From Aphanomyces cochlioides (lineage: Eukaryota > Oomycota > Saprolegniomycetes > Saprolegniales > Verrucalvaceae): DNA of 64,000 nucleotides. The position numbers and the translations under genes were made by a program. The notes below the pieces were generated by a model, which saw nothing but the letters and a program-made list of their open reading frames with translations, was not told the origin of the DNA and made no database searches. The DNA lies in contig JAHQRK010000009.1 of the NCBI GenBank assembly GCA_019828595.1, forward strand, positions 1,488,001-1,552,000, in the 5' to 3' direction. Shown piece by piece: positions 1 through 11,149 of the stretch (positions are counted from its first letter, which is position 1; each line of letters opens with the position of its first letter).

Positions 1-351
1 TTTGGCTGGGAAGTTTTCAATCAAGATTCGCTCTACAATGCATACAAGAAGCGCCTCCACACACTTCCGACAGAAAAAACTGCACAAACAGCCCCAGCCA
101 AGGAATACGACGAGCTCGAGTACGGCAAGAATGACACTGCAACTGAAGAAGGACTGGACCGTTTGGTTGCTGAGTTGGGCAATCGTGCCGAAGCTCGCAA
201 GAAGTTTAGCCGTCGGCGGCAGCATTATGACGGTGAAGACGTCGACTACATCAACAACCGCAACCGCGTCTTCAACAAGAAGATCTCGCGTGCATTTGAC
301 AAATACACCGTGGAAATCCGACAGAATCTTGAACGAGGTACTGCTCTATAG
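1..351 (+). CDS. SYF2: Pre-mRNA-splicing factor SYF2, C-terminal part (5' end outside window)
   Basis: Frame 1 is open from base 1 to a TAG ending at 351, giving 116 residues and no start, so the gene enters from the left edge. The fragment begins with FGWEVFNQDSLYNAYKKR and ends with a block containing INNRNRVFNKKISRAF, then KYTVEIRQNLERGTAL. These are the hallmark C-terminal blocks of SYF2, a subunit of the Prp19/NineTeen spliceosome complex that acts in the nucleus during pre-mRNA splicing. No intron is seen in this part. The family ends at about this point, so the C-terminus looks complete. Identification is by family recognition; the N-terminal half cannot be judged. Confidence 0.93.
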   Translation, partial: FGWEVFNQDSLYNAYKKRLHTLPTEKTAQTAPAKEYDELEYGKNDTATEEGLDRLVAELGNRAEARKKFSRRRQHYDGEDVDYINNRNRVFNKKISRAFDKYTVEIRQNLERGTAL

Positions 352-1270
352 ACCAGTTGACGAATCCACTTTGTTTTCCCTTGTCGTATGCATTGTCTTT
401 CCTTCGTTTCCTCGGATCTTTCCCTCTTCAAGCACAAATCTCATACGAGCGCCAAGACGACGCATACTTTCAGCAACAGCTAGCTCCATGAAAATGTGGC
501 CTTCCCGTTGAGAGGATCTCCTCCTTGGAGAGCATAATGCCGTATCGTGGTCGTAGAGGAGGGACTCTGCTCGTTGGATCTTGACGGTACATGGTACTTA
601 CTGTCGCGTGAATGAGGTGTGTCACTCGAGTGTAACTCGTTTTTGGCCCCAAAGGATATGCAAGTCATTCCACGAAATGCCTTTCCCCCGCCACGCCACT
701 CGATACACTACTTCGGCAGCCTCCAAGGCAGCGGCAACGATCTTCCCGCTTCCTCGGTGGAACCCCAGCACGAATCTCTGCTCTCAACGAGTTGAACCAA
801 GCCCATATCGAAGCAACATCAGACTTGTCAGCGTGAACACCAAACCCATCCAAGCAATGACCACATTGATCCAACCCCCGTGGAACTCTAGCGTGAACAT
901 CAACTCCAAACGACGTGTTGCCATCGAGAGGCCGATTCTCGTAGCTCAGAGCAAGCCCAGACGCCATAGCGACGTTGGGCCCGATCGACCAAGACGGGAG
1001 AATTCACCACAGCGACGACGCAGCGATGTCGGGCCGCAGCGACGAAGAATCGACGACGGCTTGGTGTTGCTCAAGGAGATGGATCGCCGCTGAAGACCTC
1101 CTTCGACTCGATGTATCTGCCCCCCCCCCCTCCACTCCACATATCCGTTGGCCCCATCCAGCGCCCCCCTCAGAGTAAACCACGAGTGGACTTCGTCCAC
1201 GCAGACACCGCGTAGATTACTCTGTCGAATGAACGCTAGTCCTTGTTGATGATACATGTGCAGTCTAAGA
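352..1270. other. Intergenic region without a supported gene
   Basis: This lies between SYF2 and the convergent bS6m gene. Open frames here are short, have no recognisable motif, and one encodes only Arg/Ser/Asp-rich low-complexity sequence near 960-1090. A run of 12 C residues lies near 1120-1132. Nothing functional is claimed. Confidence 0.5.
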
Positions 1271-2071
1271 TCAGTCCTTCTTGGGTTTTTCGCTCGGCCA
1301 TTCTGGTTCGTAGGAAGAGTCGCGCTTCCAGTCGGGCAAGTCGTCGTCTTCTTCGATTCGTTCCGATTGTTCGTATTCTGCATCCATGAGTCAGCTATGA
1401 GGACACAAAGTGAGGCTCTTACCGTCTTCATCGTAAGCACCGTCGTCGTCCTCCTCTTCGTCATCTAATCCTTCGCCGTCTTCGGCCAAGTTGAATTCGT
1501 CGTTGGTCACGCTTGCTGCCAGTTCTGGTCGTGTCTTGCGCATCAACCATTCGGTCATGTCGTCGATATCTTCCTTGGACATGCCATCAAATTCGGACTG
1601 CTGCACCGAGGATTCATCCAATCGTGCATCATCTTCGACCACGTAGTTGGTTTCAAACACCTTGGTGTTTTCGTCAAGCGTGGCTTTGAATGCTTTCCAG
1701 TCGAATGGTTCAACGGGAGCAGCGGTCGTGGCGCCCTTCAAGACATCACGGAGAGGATCCTTTTTCACCTTGAACGTTGTGAAGCGCAGAATCGGGTAGC
1801 TCAGCTTCATCTTAGCTTCGAGTTCCTTGAGCGTCTTAGGATTCGTCTCGAATGTCTTGACAAGCAGCTTGGCTTCGCGGTGGCGTTCAAAGGTGCCACC
1901 CCATCGGCGATCGTCAATCGGATATCCCAACGTTCGCAAACCGCGGTGCGAGAGATCACGCACAACGCCGCCTTTAGACAAGATAAAGGATGTGAGTTCC
2001 TGGAATGCTTTGGCCGTGTCGGCCGGCGAGCTCTTCAAGTTTGTCAAGATCACCTGCTTGTACAAGACCAT
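1271..2071 (-). CDS. Mitochondrial ribosomal protein bS6m with acidic C-terminal extension
   Basis: Two exons (2071-1423 and 1377-1271) give 251 residues. The first 110 residues are the bacterial S6 fold: start MVLYKQVILTNLK, then KGGVVRDLSHRGLRTLGYPI and the motif PILRFTTFKV near residue 100. This is a protein of the mitochondrial small ribosomal subunit that binds next to bS18m. The 45-nt intron (1378-1422, GT...GCAG) is supported because skipping it turns an abrupt stop into a continuing Asp/Glu-rich tail ending in KPKKD. The tail of about 130 residues is unusually long and acidic compared with bacterial S6 (about 100 residues). No clear mitochondrial presequence is visible, as in other bS6m proteins. 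The 3' end faces SYF2. Confidence 0.85.
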
Positions 2072-4055
2072 CGTGTGCGCTTGGGAATGATGCGCTTGAC
2101 CGTTCTAAACCACCGACGGGTCGACCAATGAATCATACGGTAGCGATTGGATTGGTTGAGGTCAAAATTCACAAAAATTCAATATTTTATCGAAAAAATT
2201 GACAAAAAAGTTGCAAAAAGAACTTTGTTCCTCAAAATCCAAAAAGATCTCAAAAGGGGAGTCGAGCCCTGGACGACCACTCGGCGCTATGCAGACTCTG
2301 AGAGCCTCGATGCAAAGAATTCCTTCCCTTGGTCAGTGCATTAACGTTTCGTCGCTCGGTCAGGAGGATAATTTGCGAGAGTGGACTGCTCAAGTCGTAT
2401 GAACTGCCGCACAACTCCAATGCGAGCATTGACGATCACAGCACTGATGAGTCATTCATTCGAACCATTTATGATGGCGATCGAGCATTATGAACCCCTC
2501 GAGGTTGTGTTGGTGCTCCAGAAGCTGTATGTTGGCATGGAACACTGAGGGCGGTGAGACCTCTGTGTGTCCTGGAGTGTTGAATGAGGCGAAGTAGTTG
2601 CATGCATTTGTTGACTCGGGGTTTAAAGCTAGCGAGGCGTAATGCGTGGCAGACGAGATGCCACTTTGAACGCGTAGTCGCGCGCCTCGTGGATTTAGCG
2701 TGGCCACAGTCTTTGAGATCAATGTTGGCGATCCCATTGCGAGAGTCGTCACCCAGAACGAGTGCTTATCCCAGTGGACACGGATCACATCACAATGCAC
2801 GACACGGCTCGAAAGCAGAAAAATTTGCTTCCTTGGCAAGGTTCCATGGCTACTGGGATCGACTGCAAGTCGAGAGCACGTTTGCACAAGCGATGACGTT
2901 TGACGTGCTTGGCATCTGTTTGGCTCTTGGGAAATCAGAGCAGGGACGTCAATGGCATCCTTTCTCGCAAATCTAGAGTCTGTTGCTCGCATGTAAGCTC
3001 GCTTCCTTCTACGAGCACGACGGACAGCAACTTTCTTTCGCAACAACGCGCGCGCGTGGTTGGAATAATCCATTCAAGTTGTCAATGAAACAACTCGACG
3101 TGGATGCCCCGCGCAGTCAACTTCAAGTCACGACGACAAGATGAGCTTGGAGATGGTATCAATTCAACGAAAGGGACATCGCCTTGTACGGCGAGGTGTG
3201 ATCATCTTCAACTGGATACACAAACTGTCCTTACGCCGTGAATGATTTCGTCGAGATATCTCAGCAAGTGCGCCGCAAGGTCCAGTTTGTTCCTCCCACG
3301 ACGTTCACGAACATCACTGAAGCCATCAGAGTCTCTGATGCCAACAGCACGGGCCGTGACAAAAAATTGCTTGCCGACGACTGGCGCCTTCGTCGATGGG
3401 GCGCCATACCATCTCAGCTACTCTCTCGTCATGTCCTGGCTCAACGTCCTTCAAGAATAGGTTTGTTCAAGATTTTGCACGACAAACCCATCGATTTCCA
3501 CAGCGCATCTGGTCTGTCTTCCCATCGCGACACGACGTACATCCACACCGCGCGCTTCCTCCATTCTTTCCCGGCTCCATGCGAAAAAAATCTCACACGT
3601 CGGACTTGCCATCGTCGTCGCGGCTCTCATGATGTCGAGATCGTGTCTCTGGATCCACCAGGCGTGTGTGCCGCCGCCGATCACTTTTATATACTTTAAT
3701 CCAGTCCAAAATGAACCGATACATGTCGTAAATATCCCCCTCGGATTAGAATCTGACTCGAATTCAATTCAAAGTTTAAATTTCACTTGGGTTGAGTATT
3801 GAATTCTATTACATTGGACAGCAGATGCTAAACCAGATGGTCGTCTCACGACCACCACAATTCAGGGAGGTGACCGACAGTGGACTTTTGCACCACTCGA
3901 ACCGGGTGGGAGTGGGTTTTCTTTGCTGAGGAGAGGGCTGGGGCTAGGATTTCCTTGTTTAAGTAGTGTGCCACAAGAGACTAATGCCCCAAAACTGCCT
4001 TCCTTATTATTCCGCACACCTCAGTGTGCATTCCACAGGAGTCGCGCAAGGAAAG
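2072..4055. other. Long intergenic stretch, no supported gene
   Basis: Several unrelated short frames overlap on both strands here, including a 205-codon frame at 2456-3073 (minus) and a 153-codon frame at 3238-3699 (plus). None shows a domain, biased coding composition or splice-supported extension. AT-rich stretches lie at 2160-2240 and 3720-3830. Promoter DNA for bS6m (right of 2071) and the La-motif gene (left of 4056) must lie here, but no specific element can be assigned. Confidence 0.4.
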
Positions 4056-5405
4056 ATGAGCCTCAGCATCAACGGCGTTCAAGTGGGCGGCAAGCTGCTA
4101 GAGATGGCTTCCGACGTGAAGATGACGATCGTTGTCTTGGCCATCATCGTATACATAGGATATCGCTCGACGATTGCATCGGCGAAACCTGTCAAGAGCA
4201 TCGATGAAGCGCTCGTCGAGTGCGAACGACTCCAACGTGAACTCCTTGAAGAGGAAGATCGACAACTACCATTGATTGTCCCCGCTGCCACAACACCCAA
4301 ACAGTCCATTTTGCGAAGAAAAAAGAAGAAAGCCAAGCGAAAGGAAAACAACCCAGACGAGGAGCATTCCAATGAACAAGACCACCATGAAAACGTTGCC
4401 GACGACATGCCAATTACACAAGAAAAAGAATCAACCGTGGTAGAAGAGGAACCGGACCAAGTTCGTCCTGCAATTGAGATTCCCCAGCAGCAGGAGCAGC
4501 AGACACGAGATACTGCCCCCGTGCTGATTGTTGCAGCCGAATCTCCGAACGTCGATATCATCGTGGCCAAGAAACAGACCAAGAAGAAATCTCCGCGATC
4601 ACCGATGAAAGACTTTCTAGTCTCAGCTCCTGAGATTGACTGGAGTGATGTGCCACTGCCGACCAAGTCTTCTCCTGGCTCCACAGCCTCAACATCTTCG
4701 TCATCCTCCTCGAAAGCTCGACGATCGCTTTCACCAGTCAAGCCACCAGCTCCAGTGTCTGAAGAACTCCTGATGAGTCTTTCTCCAGCAGCGAAACCCT
4801 TGAAATTGGCACGATCCCAGTCGTCTGTCGCTGACGGTCGAAGTTGGCGAGAAGTATTGGGCGCTCCTCCTGCCCCTCCCTCGCTCTCCAAGACGGCGTC
4901 ACTGGGCGTCCCACCGGTCCCAATCAATCCTCCGCTTCCCAAGGACCCTCCACCTCCGACTCCTTCCGAGATGGACCAGATCGTGCAACAAATGTACGTG
5001 ACCAGCCTCATGTCCTTTTCGACACTCACTTTGTCCTCTAGTGCATTCTATTTCAGTGAAGCGAACCTCCAACGCGATCTCTTCTTGCGCAATCGCATGG
5101 ACGTTCAAGGCTTTGTCTACGTTAGTGTTGTGCTGAATTTCAACCGCGTGAAGGCGATGACTCAATTTCAAAAGACCAGTTTGGACATGCTGCAATTGAT
5201 CCAATCGCTCGAGCAATCACCGACCCTCGACGTCCATGTCAAACGACGCACGGATGGCAGCGTCGACCCCGAGTTTGCCCGACTGGCCAAAGTCCGACCG
5301 GCCAAGAATTGGACTCGATGGCTACCGGCGAAACCGCTTCCATCAAGTCATCCCTTCGAAGCACATGCATGGCGAGCTGCTTCAACATTTGCCCAAACGG
5401 CCTAG
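4056..5405 (+). CDS. La-motif (LARP-type) protein with N-terminal membrane segment
   Basis: The ATG at 4056 opens MSLSINGVQVGGK. An in-frame ATG at 3966 would add 30 unconserved residues, so 4056 is preferred. A 48-nt intron (4994-5041, GTACGT...CTCTAG) is supported because removal joins DQIVQQ to IAFYFSEANLQRD, the start of a La motif. The product is about 433 residues. In order: a hydrophobic segment at about 23-38 (MTIVVLAIIVYIGY), a Lys/Glu-rich region, a long Ser/Pro-rich disordered stretch, then the La motif at about 306-395 with FLRNRMDVQGFVYVSVV and FNRVKAMT. La motifs bind RNA 3' ends or poly(A) and act in mRNA stability and translation. No RRM follows, as in LARP1/4-type proteins. 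The N-terminal helix is unusual for this family and suggests membrane attachment (inference). Confidence 0.8.
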   Translation: MSLSINGVQVGGKLLEMASDVKMTIVVLAIIVYIGYRSTIASAKPVKSIDEALVECERLQRELLEEEDRQLPLIVPAATTPKQSILRRKKKKAKRKENNPDEEHSNEQDHHENVADDMPITQEKESTVVEEEPDQVRPAIEIPQQQEQQTRDTAPVLIVAAESPNVDIIVAKKQTKKKSPRSPMKDFLVSAPEIDWSDVPLPTKSSPGSTASTSSSSSSKARRSLSPVKPPAPVSEELLMSLSPAAKPLKLARSQSSVADGRSWREVLGAPPAPPSLSKTASLGVPPVPINPPLPKDPPPPTPSEMDQIVQQMYVTSLMSFSTLTLSSSAFYFSEANLQRDLFLRNRMDVQGFVYVSVVLNFNRVKAMTQFQKTSLDMLQLIQSLEQSPTLDVHVKRRTDGSVDPEFARLAKVRPAKNWTRWLPAKPLPSSHPFEAHAWRAASTFAQTA

Positions 5406-7195
5406 TAACATTAACAAGATCACACATTCGACAGCCCGTTGCTGTGCGCGGCAGTACTCTGGCGAGGGAATTTCTGCGTAGACAACTGCTTTCACCATGT
5501 CACACGGCATCGTTGAGGTCGCTTTGGATTGGCGCCCAGTTGTTGAACCATCCAGGGGCGACAGGCCAGTATACTTTAATCAAGATAAAAAACGCACTCT
5601 CCTATGCACACAGGCATAAGTCACGACGACGACAGCGTCAAAGAGGCCCGTCCAGCGTGTGTATGGACCGCTACTGCGAGCGAAGCTGAGTTGAATCCAC
5701 TCGTCTCTGCCATGTCTAGTCGATGGTTCTATCATGGTGCTGCAGTCGCTAAGCGGAGAATATAGTGCTGGAGAATGTGATGAGAAGGAGCATGTGATGG
5801 TGGCTGTCGTGCGAGGCGAGCAAAAGACATGAGGAGTTGATAACTTTGGCCGAGCCAATCGTGGAGCGATGAAATGTTAGCTTCGTGGCGAGATCAGCTT
5901 GATGCTACGGGAATCTTGAAGCGCAACCTGTCGACCCGCGATCACCTCAACAGATTGACATGTGCAGTTGAAGTGAGCATGGGATTGTGCACTCTGTGTC
6001 AAACGCAAGACACATGGCGAGAAACGCAAGCAAGACCGAGATTTTCCAAATTTTGCCAGCAAGTAATGACAAAACTAAAAAAAGAGCACAAAGCAGAACG
6101 AGGCCGCATTTGTTGACCTCGCAAAGTAGTCGATCGCAACGAGACATGCCGAGTTTGACACGAGCTTCGCCACACAAACGTGCGTCTCTCTCTCGTTGCA
6201 CGCTGGACGCACGCGCTTGTGCAGTCAAACCAAAATGGAACCAACATCTGACGATGACGTATGTTTGGATCGCACCATTTGTTCACCCATGACTCTTGAA
6301 GCAATGTCAGCTTTTTTATCCCGATTGCAGTCTTGTTTGGCGTAATGCGTGCTGTCAACACCAACTTTTAAAGATAGGACTTGCTTGGGCTCTCTCTACC
6401 AAAATGAGCCTCCACGACTTTGAACAAGTTGTGAGAGACTCTTTAGCTTTCCATAGCGTCTATCCAGACGTTGTAGGCGGATCGTTGAGGCGATTCGTCA
6501 CCGAGAAGCTTCAGCCGCGATGGCTTTTCTCAAATACAGTTTCATAAGTAAGCTCTGGATTGTAACGTGCATCCGTCGCTGAAGCCGACAATGTAAATCA
6601 ATTCGAGATCGTCAACAAAGCGAAAAAAGTTGAGTAGCGCCAATGCCACTTGCAATTTCTTGAAGCCCTTGGAATGCATCCTTTCAATCCAAGCTGCATC
6701 GTGCATTGAAAGGATGCATTCAAGTCTGTCCGACACTGGTCTTCCGAAATAAGGGCTGTATACCTACACAAGTGCTGCATCCATCCAATACGTCGTGGTT
6801 GTCCATATCAGGCACAAAATAACATGTCCATGATCAAAAGCTAAATTTTGAAGGTCAGTGCCTGCCATAGCAGAATGGTCTCTTCACCTTCATGATGTTT
6901 ATTGCCCACCGACAATGATGCGAGGGAGTGAAGGCATGCTGGGCTCATCCCACAAGTCGGTGTGGTGTAGATACGGCTTCCGTGTCAGGTTTCGCCTCAA
7001 ATCTTTGGTATCTAAGGTTTTCTTATTTAGGGTTATTTTGAGTCATACAATTTACAAGTATATTGTCTAAAATAGGGAAATATGCATATCTTCGACAGGG
7101 TTTTTGATTGAAGTGAACTTTCTGGCGACACGACGAAGGGTTCACTGGACAAATCGCGCGGCAAATCGACTCGACATCATCGCAGACGAAAGGTC
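5406..7195. other. Intergenic region, no supported gene; contains a hairpin-forming inverted repeat
   Basis: No frame here shows family similarity or spliceable extension. The one structured element is the perfect inverted repeat at 6672-6721, listed separately. A short plus-strand frame ending at 6547 gives no recognisable domain. Confidence 0.4.
6672..6721. repeat. Perfect 17-bp inverted repeat with 16-nt loop
   Basis: GAATGCATCCTTTCAAT at 6672-6688 is the exact reverse complement of the sequence at 6705-6721, separated by 16 nt. A transcript would form a 17-bp hairpin. There is no T-run after it and no neighbouring stop codon, so a terminator is unlikely. A short foldback element or a chance remnant of a larger inverted repeat is possible. 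Confidence 0.7.
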
Positions 7196-7906
7196 ATGAT
7201 GAGACTGGAGGATCACGGGCTCAATGCAGAGGAAGTAGAGCGCGAGAAGAGGCTCTCGATGCTCCAGAGCCGGCACGGCGTTTCTGAGCCTTCTTTGCTT
7301 GATCTTTTTGCATCCTTTCTGGACGTCGACTGGCCAATGGTCGTCCAGGAGTCGTCCAGATGCAGTCTTGATGCTGCACTGGCTTGTCATGGAGAGAAAA
7401 CTCGGACGTCAGTTGCCATTTGACAATGTTTGGACCCATCCTTGACGTCGTCCGTGTGGAGGAGCTCAAGCCTCGCTCGAAATGGGTCCCCAACATGGCA
7501 CGCTCGACGTGCTCCATGTGCAACGAACGCTTTTCGCTCTTTCGCCACAAACATCACTGCCGCACGGCAAGATTTCCACACCATGTAGATTCTTCACCTC
7601 ACGTTGTATCTCTAGTGTGGTGAAGTTGTATGCATGGATTGTTACACGACAAAGACTGCTGTGAGCCCAACTGCAGAGCCGTCGCGAGTGATCGTGTGTG
7701 TCTTCTGTCTCGCGAAACGAGAGAGACAATTCCTCTTGCACCAAGCTGCTGGCACACCGCCGCACACCATTGACTTTGCAAATCCATTTCAATACGTTGG
7801 AGATGAAACCGATGTCTTTGACCCCATGCGTTACTCCAAAACCTCGTCCAAGAAGCGCTCATCATTTATGCGTTCAATCTCCAAACGCTACCTCGCGTTT
7901 TGGTAA
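7196..7906 (+). CDS. Small FYVE zinc-finger protein
   Basis: The gene codes for a FYVE finger, a zinc-binding domain that docks on phosphatidylinositol-3-phosphate of endosomes. Visible in order: SKWVPNM (the Trp-containing start), CSMC, FRHKHHCRT, then after an intron CGEVVCMDC, and RVIVCVFC. All eight zinc ligands are present. The intron at 7567-7615 (49 nt) has a GC donor (GCAAGA) and a TCTAG acceptor; splicing it restores HHCRTCGEVVC exactly. A second junction is needed between about 7340 and 7410, where the frame of the N-terminal part (from ATG 7196, Glu/Arg-rich) changes to the FYVE frame; the best candidate is an intron 7340-7394, but its donor is weak, so a frameshift cannot be excluded. 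After the FYVE lies a short Ser/Lys-rich tail. Many oomycete FYVE proteins carry a START-like domain in front; none is visible here. Confidence 0.72.
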
Positions 7907-8082
7907 ACATTGACGCCTCATGGAACCGTCGGCAGTTGTCCATGGCCACACTCGATCTCTCTCCACCACTATTTGACCTCTTATGAGCCCGTAGGCTCCA
8001 CTATTATTATTAAACATGTTGTGATCTACCACTGAGTGTTATACTTCCTCGTAGTCTAGACGATAGACTTCATTACTTTGCT

Positions 8083-10998
8083 TTACATGACCGTGCAGTT
8101 CCGTGGGGCTGTTGTAACTCCCGTAGGGCTCAACGAAGTATGGATATCGTAGCTTTCGTCTGGCACTCGTGTCGAATCGTCAAAGTAGGAATCCGTCGAG
8201 AGATCATGGAAAATGCTGTTGATTGGCATCAAGCCGCTCACTGGATTTTTGTCCAGACCAACATGGAACTGTTTGAAGTCAGGTTTTGGTAAGAGCGAAA
8301 TAGGAAGCAGCGTGGTTGTGATGATTGAGATGTTTGGCTTCGTCACGAGGACACGCTCGACAAAGTCAACGATCTGTTCCTCGTAGGACGAGTGCATGAA
8401 AACATCAAGGCCATCCAGAACCACTAGGAACGATTTCATCAGTCCACTAGCCATGAACGATTTAGTTCCCAATGCGCTTAATTTGAAATACCTCGCATGG
8501 CTGATGTCAAAGACAATTCTCTGCATCCACACAATAGAATGGTCGTGGCCTTTGCGCTCAACGACATCTTTCACATGGAGGACGCGGATGCCACCGTCAA
8601 AGACGCCGCGAAAACTCACGTATTGCGTTGCAGCCAAAGCCAACTGGGTCTTTCCTGCAAGTCAACCATAACCATGACACGATGGAGAACGCTGCATACC
8701 AATGCTGGCTGGGCCATGGATATTGATAAAGCGTGTTTCGTGTCGAGGATCCATAAGGCGGTAGCAAATCTATGCCTTCGTCTAAGACGTGACTTGTGAG
8801 ATGTAGTCGTACATTGAACGTCTCCTGGAGCCGCCCTGTAAACTCCTATAGACAAAGTTAGACTACCCCGAGTTTCAGAGTAAAATACTTTGCACACAGC
8901 AATGGATAGATCGTCCTTGCGAAGTGAAGAGCGCAATAGTGCATGGGATTCTCGTGGCTTGTCCGTCAGAGGGAATAAAATGATATTGGAGCCACGGTTA
9001 GTGTCAGATGGCTGGCAGTACAGGCAGAACTAGGATAGATTTGATAAGTTATTAGTTGGTTTTTCCACAAAACGCACGATATCATGAGCCATGGAACTCT
9101 GCTGGGCAAACCGAAAGCTTGCCTCGACTGACTTACCTCCGATGAGCCCACGATAGAAGTTCCTAATTACGTATTCAACTCCAATTGAAAAGTCAAACTT
9201 ACGTGGAAAAGCGAAGCAAGTGCGACGATGTTATGCTCATCCTTGGTGCGAGAGCAACAACGTAAGGCACACCAGCGTCGAGGAAAAGTTTATGCGCTAG
9301 CAACAATCACTTGAGCCCAGATGTGTGAGCTGACAAACCCATATCGCAGCCGTTGTAGACTGAAATTTGTACGACTTTGACCGCGGAGCCTGCAAATAGA
9401 GTCCTCAGTTCGTCAACTCGAACTTGACGAGGTCCGCCTCGACCATCTTCCAAGACAATATACTCATCGGTGGCAGCGCAGGCGAGATGGATCATTCGAC
9501 ATCCATCCTCGACTAACTCTTTCAAGACTTCCCACGTTGCAAATTCCACAGCGAGGTCAATCGGCTCTGGGTAGTACATGAGAAAACTTCCTTTGTCATC
9601 GAGCCGCAACTCTGACTAAAGGAATATTATATGAGCTCTTATTCTCATGAATTTACCATGCGCATGTACTTGACAAGGCGAGTGCTCATGGACGAATGCA
9701 TCATGTGCACTCCGCGGTTCTACAGATCTATCATTTGAAGTACCCATAAAACATTACATTGAAGGAAAGACCAAGAGTTGCATAATCCATGATCGGGTGG
9801 GCAAACAATACGCCCTACACGCAATCTGAGTGGATGCTAAAGCATGAAGTCTTACCAAAACGTTGCGACTTGGAGGTTGCGACGGTGGCGGGAACGGTGT
9901 GAGACTTACAACGTATCCCAAAAGTAAGAATTTAGCTGGAGATATTAGCAAACGAACAGCATTTTGCACCATGAGTGCTTTGGCTGCACCAGGAGCTACA
10001 GAATGTTAAAATCATAGAAGTCAAAGCGCATCATACCAACAGTAATGTGGTCGACATAGACCTCATGCCGACTTGCATTTGTTAAGATCAAGTCGGCGCC
10101 GCTTCGAGTCACTCGCCATTCAAATGTGACGATACTCGAGCTGAAGTAAGACTTGTAGTTAGCATAGAGGAATTCCATAGGTCCAGTTGTAAGCAGGTCC
10201 TTTGTGATCGTAAAAGAGCGACATTTAGGACCCATTTCGATTTGCAACAGTCCAGCCGCGCGAAATGCATGGAGTTGACGTCGAGGCAATTGTTTGACGA
10301 GCTTTGGATGTAGTTGGATGTAGTACACACGATTGTGAAAATGGTGTTCCTTTGTTGGAGACAGTGGTGCTGAAACCGCGACATCCACGGTGGTATCGAC
10401 TTGCATGGCAGTTAAACACGAAGAAAACTCATTCGTATTGGCAACATATCCAATCGACGTCGAAACATGCACTGGAGCAAACGAGACTCGACGACTTGAT
10501 GCCGTGCTTGGTGCAGTGTCATTCGTTTTTGCCTCTGTAAGAGTATTAGACCATGTAAGTCAGCTATATACCTGAATCCTGGGAGCCTTGCGAGTGCGAA
10601 GGGAAGGACGAGTTGTGCTCGAGATCCTCCCAGTCTGACATGTCGTTTCCATCGTCTTCATCCGGCCATGGTTCGTTTTGTGTTTCAAGCGGTGTTAAGA
10701 CCTTCCTCGTTTCATCGTCGTCATCGTCAATTGATAAACTCGATAATTCTCTCACATCCTCTTCATCATTGTCAGACTTGCTTCGCTTGGTATCTCCTTC
10801 AAGAGATGGAGAAGGTGCGCGCTTCATCCTTCTGCTCGAAATGTGCAAGGATACAATTCTCATGTCGTCCATCCGGATAAACGGAGTTATCCGTAAGTCA
10901 GTCTTCAACTCATTTTGAAATCTCCGCCGCGCGCGCAAATCGAAGAAAGGGCAGGAAGGCGCCTCGTCATGCAAGGCATTTGGCTCACTCACAAGCAT
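8083..10998 (-). CDS. CHAT-domain / P-loop NTPase (STAND-like) protein
   Basis: Thirteen exons were assembled: 10998-10572, 10534-10037, 9995-9856, 9814-9758, 9719-9657, 9615-9339, 9296-9203, 9162-9069, 9029-8889, 8845-8813, 8769-8700, 8654-8492, 8446-8083. The twelve introns are 37-45 nt and the exons total 2421 nt, exactly 807 codons (806 aa). Domains: an acidic Ser-rich N-terminus (about 1-145), an unassigned region (150-350), a CHAT domain (about 354-515) with GVLFAHPIMDY, MIHLAC, VLEDGRGG, LDAGVPYVVAL, NFYRGLIGGKSVEASF, then a P-loop NTPase with GPASIGKT (about 627-634) and Walker B FLVVLDG (about 691-697). CHAT domains are caspase/separase-fold proteases. Here the usual His-Gly pair after HLAC is Ala-Ala (about 442) and the catalytic Cys position is Tyr (about 482), with a Cys three residues on. 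The start could also be ATG 10872, which directly follows a TTATCCGG motif. No TPR repeats follow. Function unknown; an inactive protease-like sensor is one inference. Confidence 0.78.
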
Positions 10999-11149
10999 TT
11001 CAAGCGAGAGGCTTGAAGCCTTTCAGAAGGAAGAAGAAGATGCAGCTCTTGAAAGTGGTCACTTTATTGCACCATGATGCTTTATCATTCAACAATCCCG
11101 CTCGAGATAGAAAGTACAAATGCCCGAAACCCTGCAGGTATTCTCTTCT

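Noticed and set aside
2250..2300. tRNA-like boxes (CGCCGAGTGG and GGCTCGACTCC) on the minus strand
   Set aside because: Only about 10 nt separate the boxes, far too little for an anticodon arm.
2456..3073. 205-codon minus-strand frame
   Set aside because: No domain, no homologous pattern, and equally long frames overlap it on the other strand.
9297..9338. Apparent in-frame TGA (9309-9307) inside the CHAT domain
   Set aside because: A 42-nt intron (GTTTGT...CTAG) removes it and joins NGCDM to AHKLFLDAGVPY in the correct phase, so the gene is not broken here.
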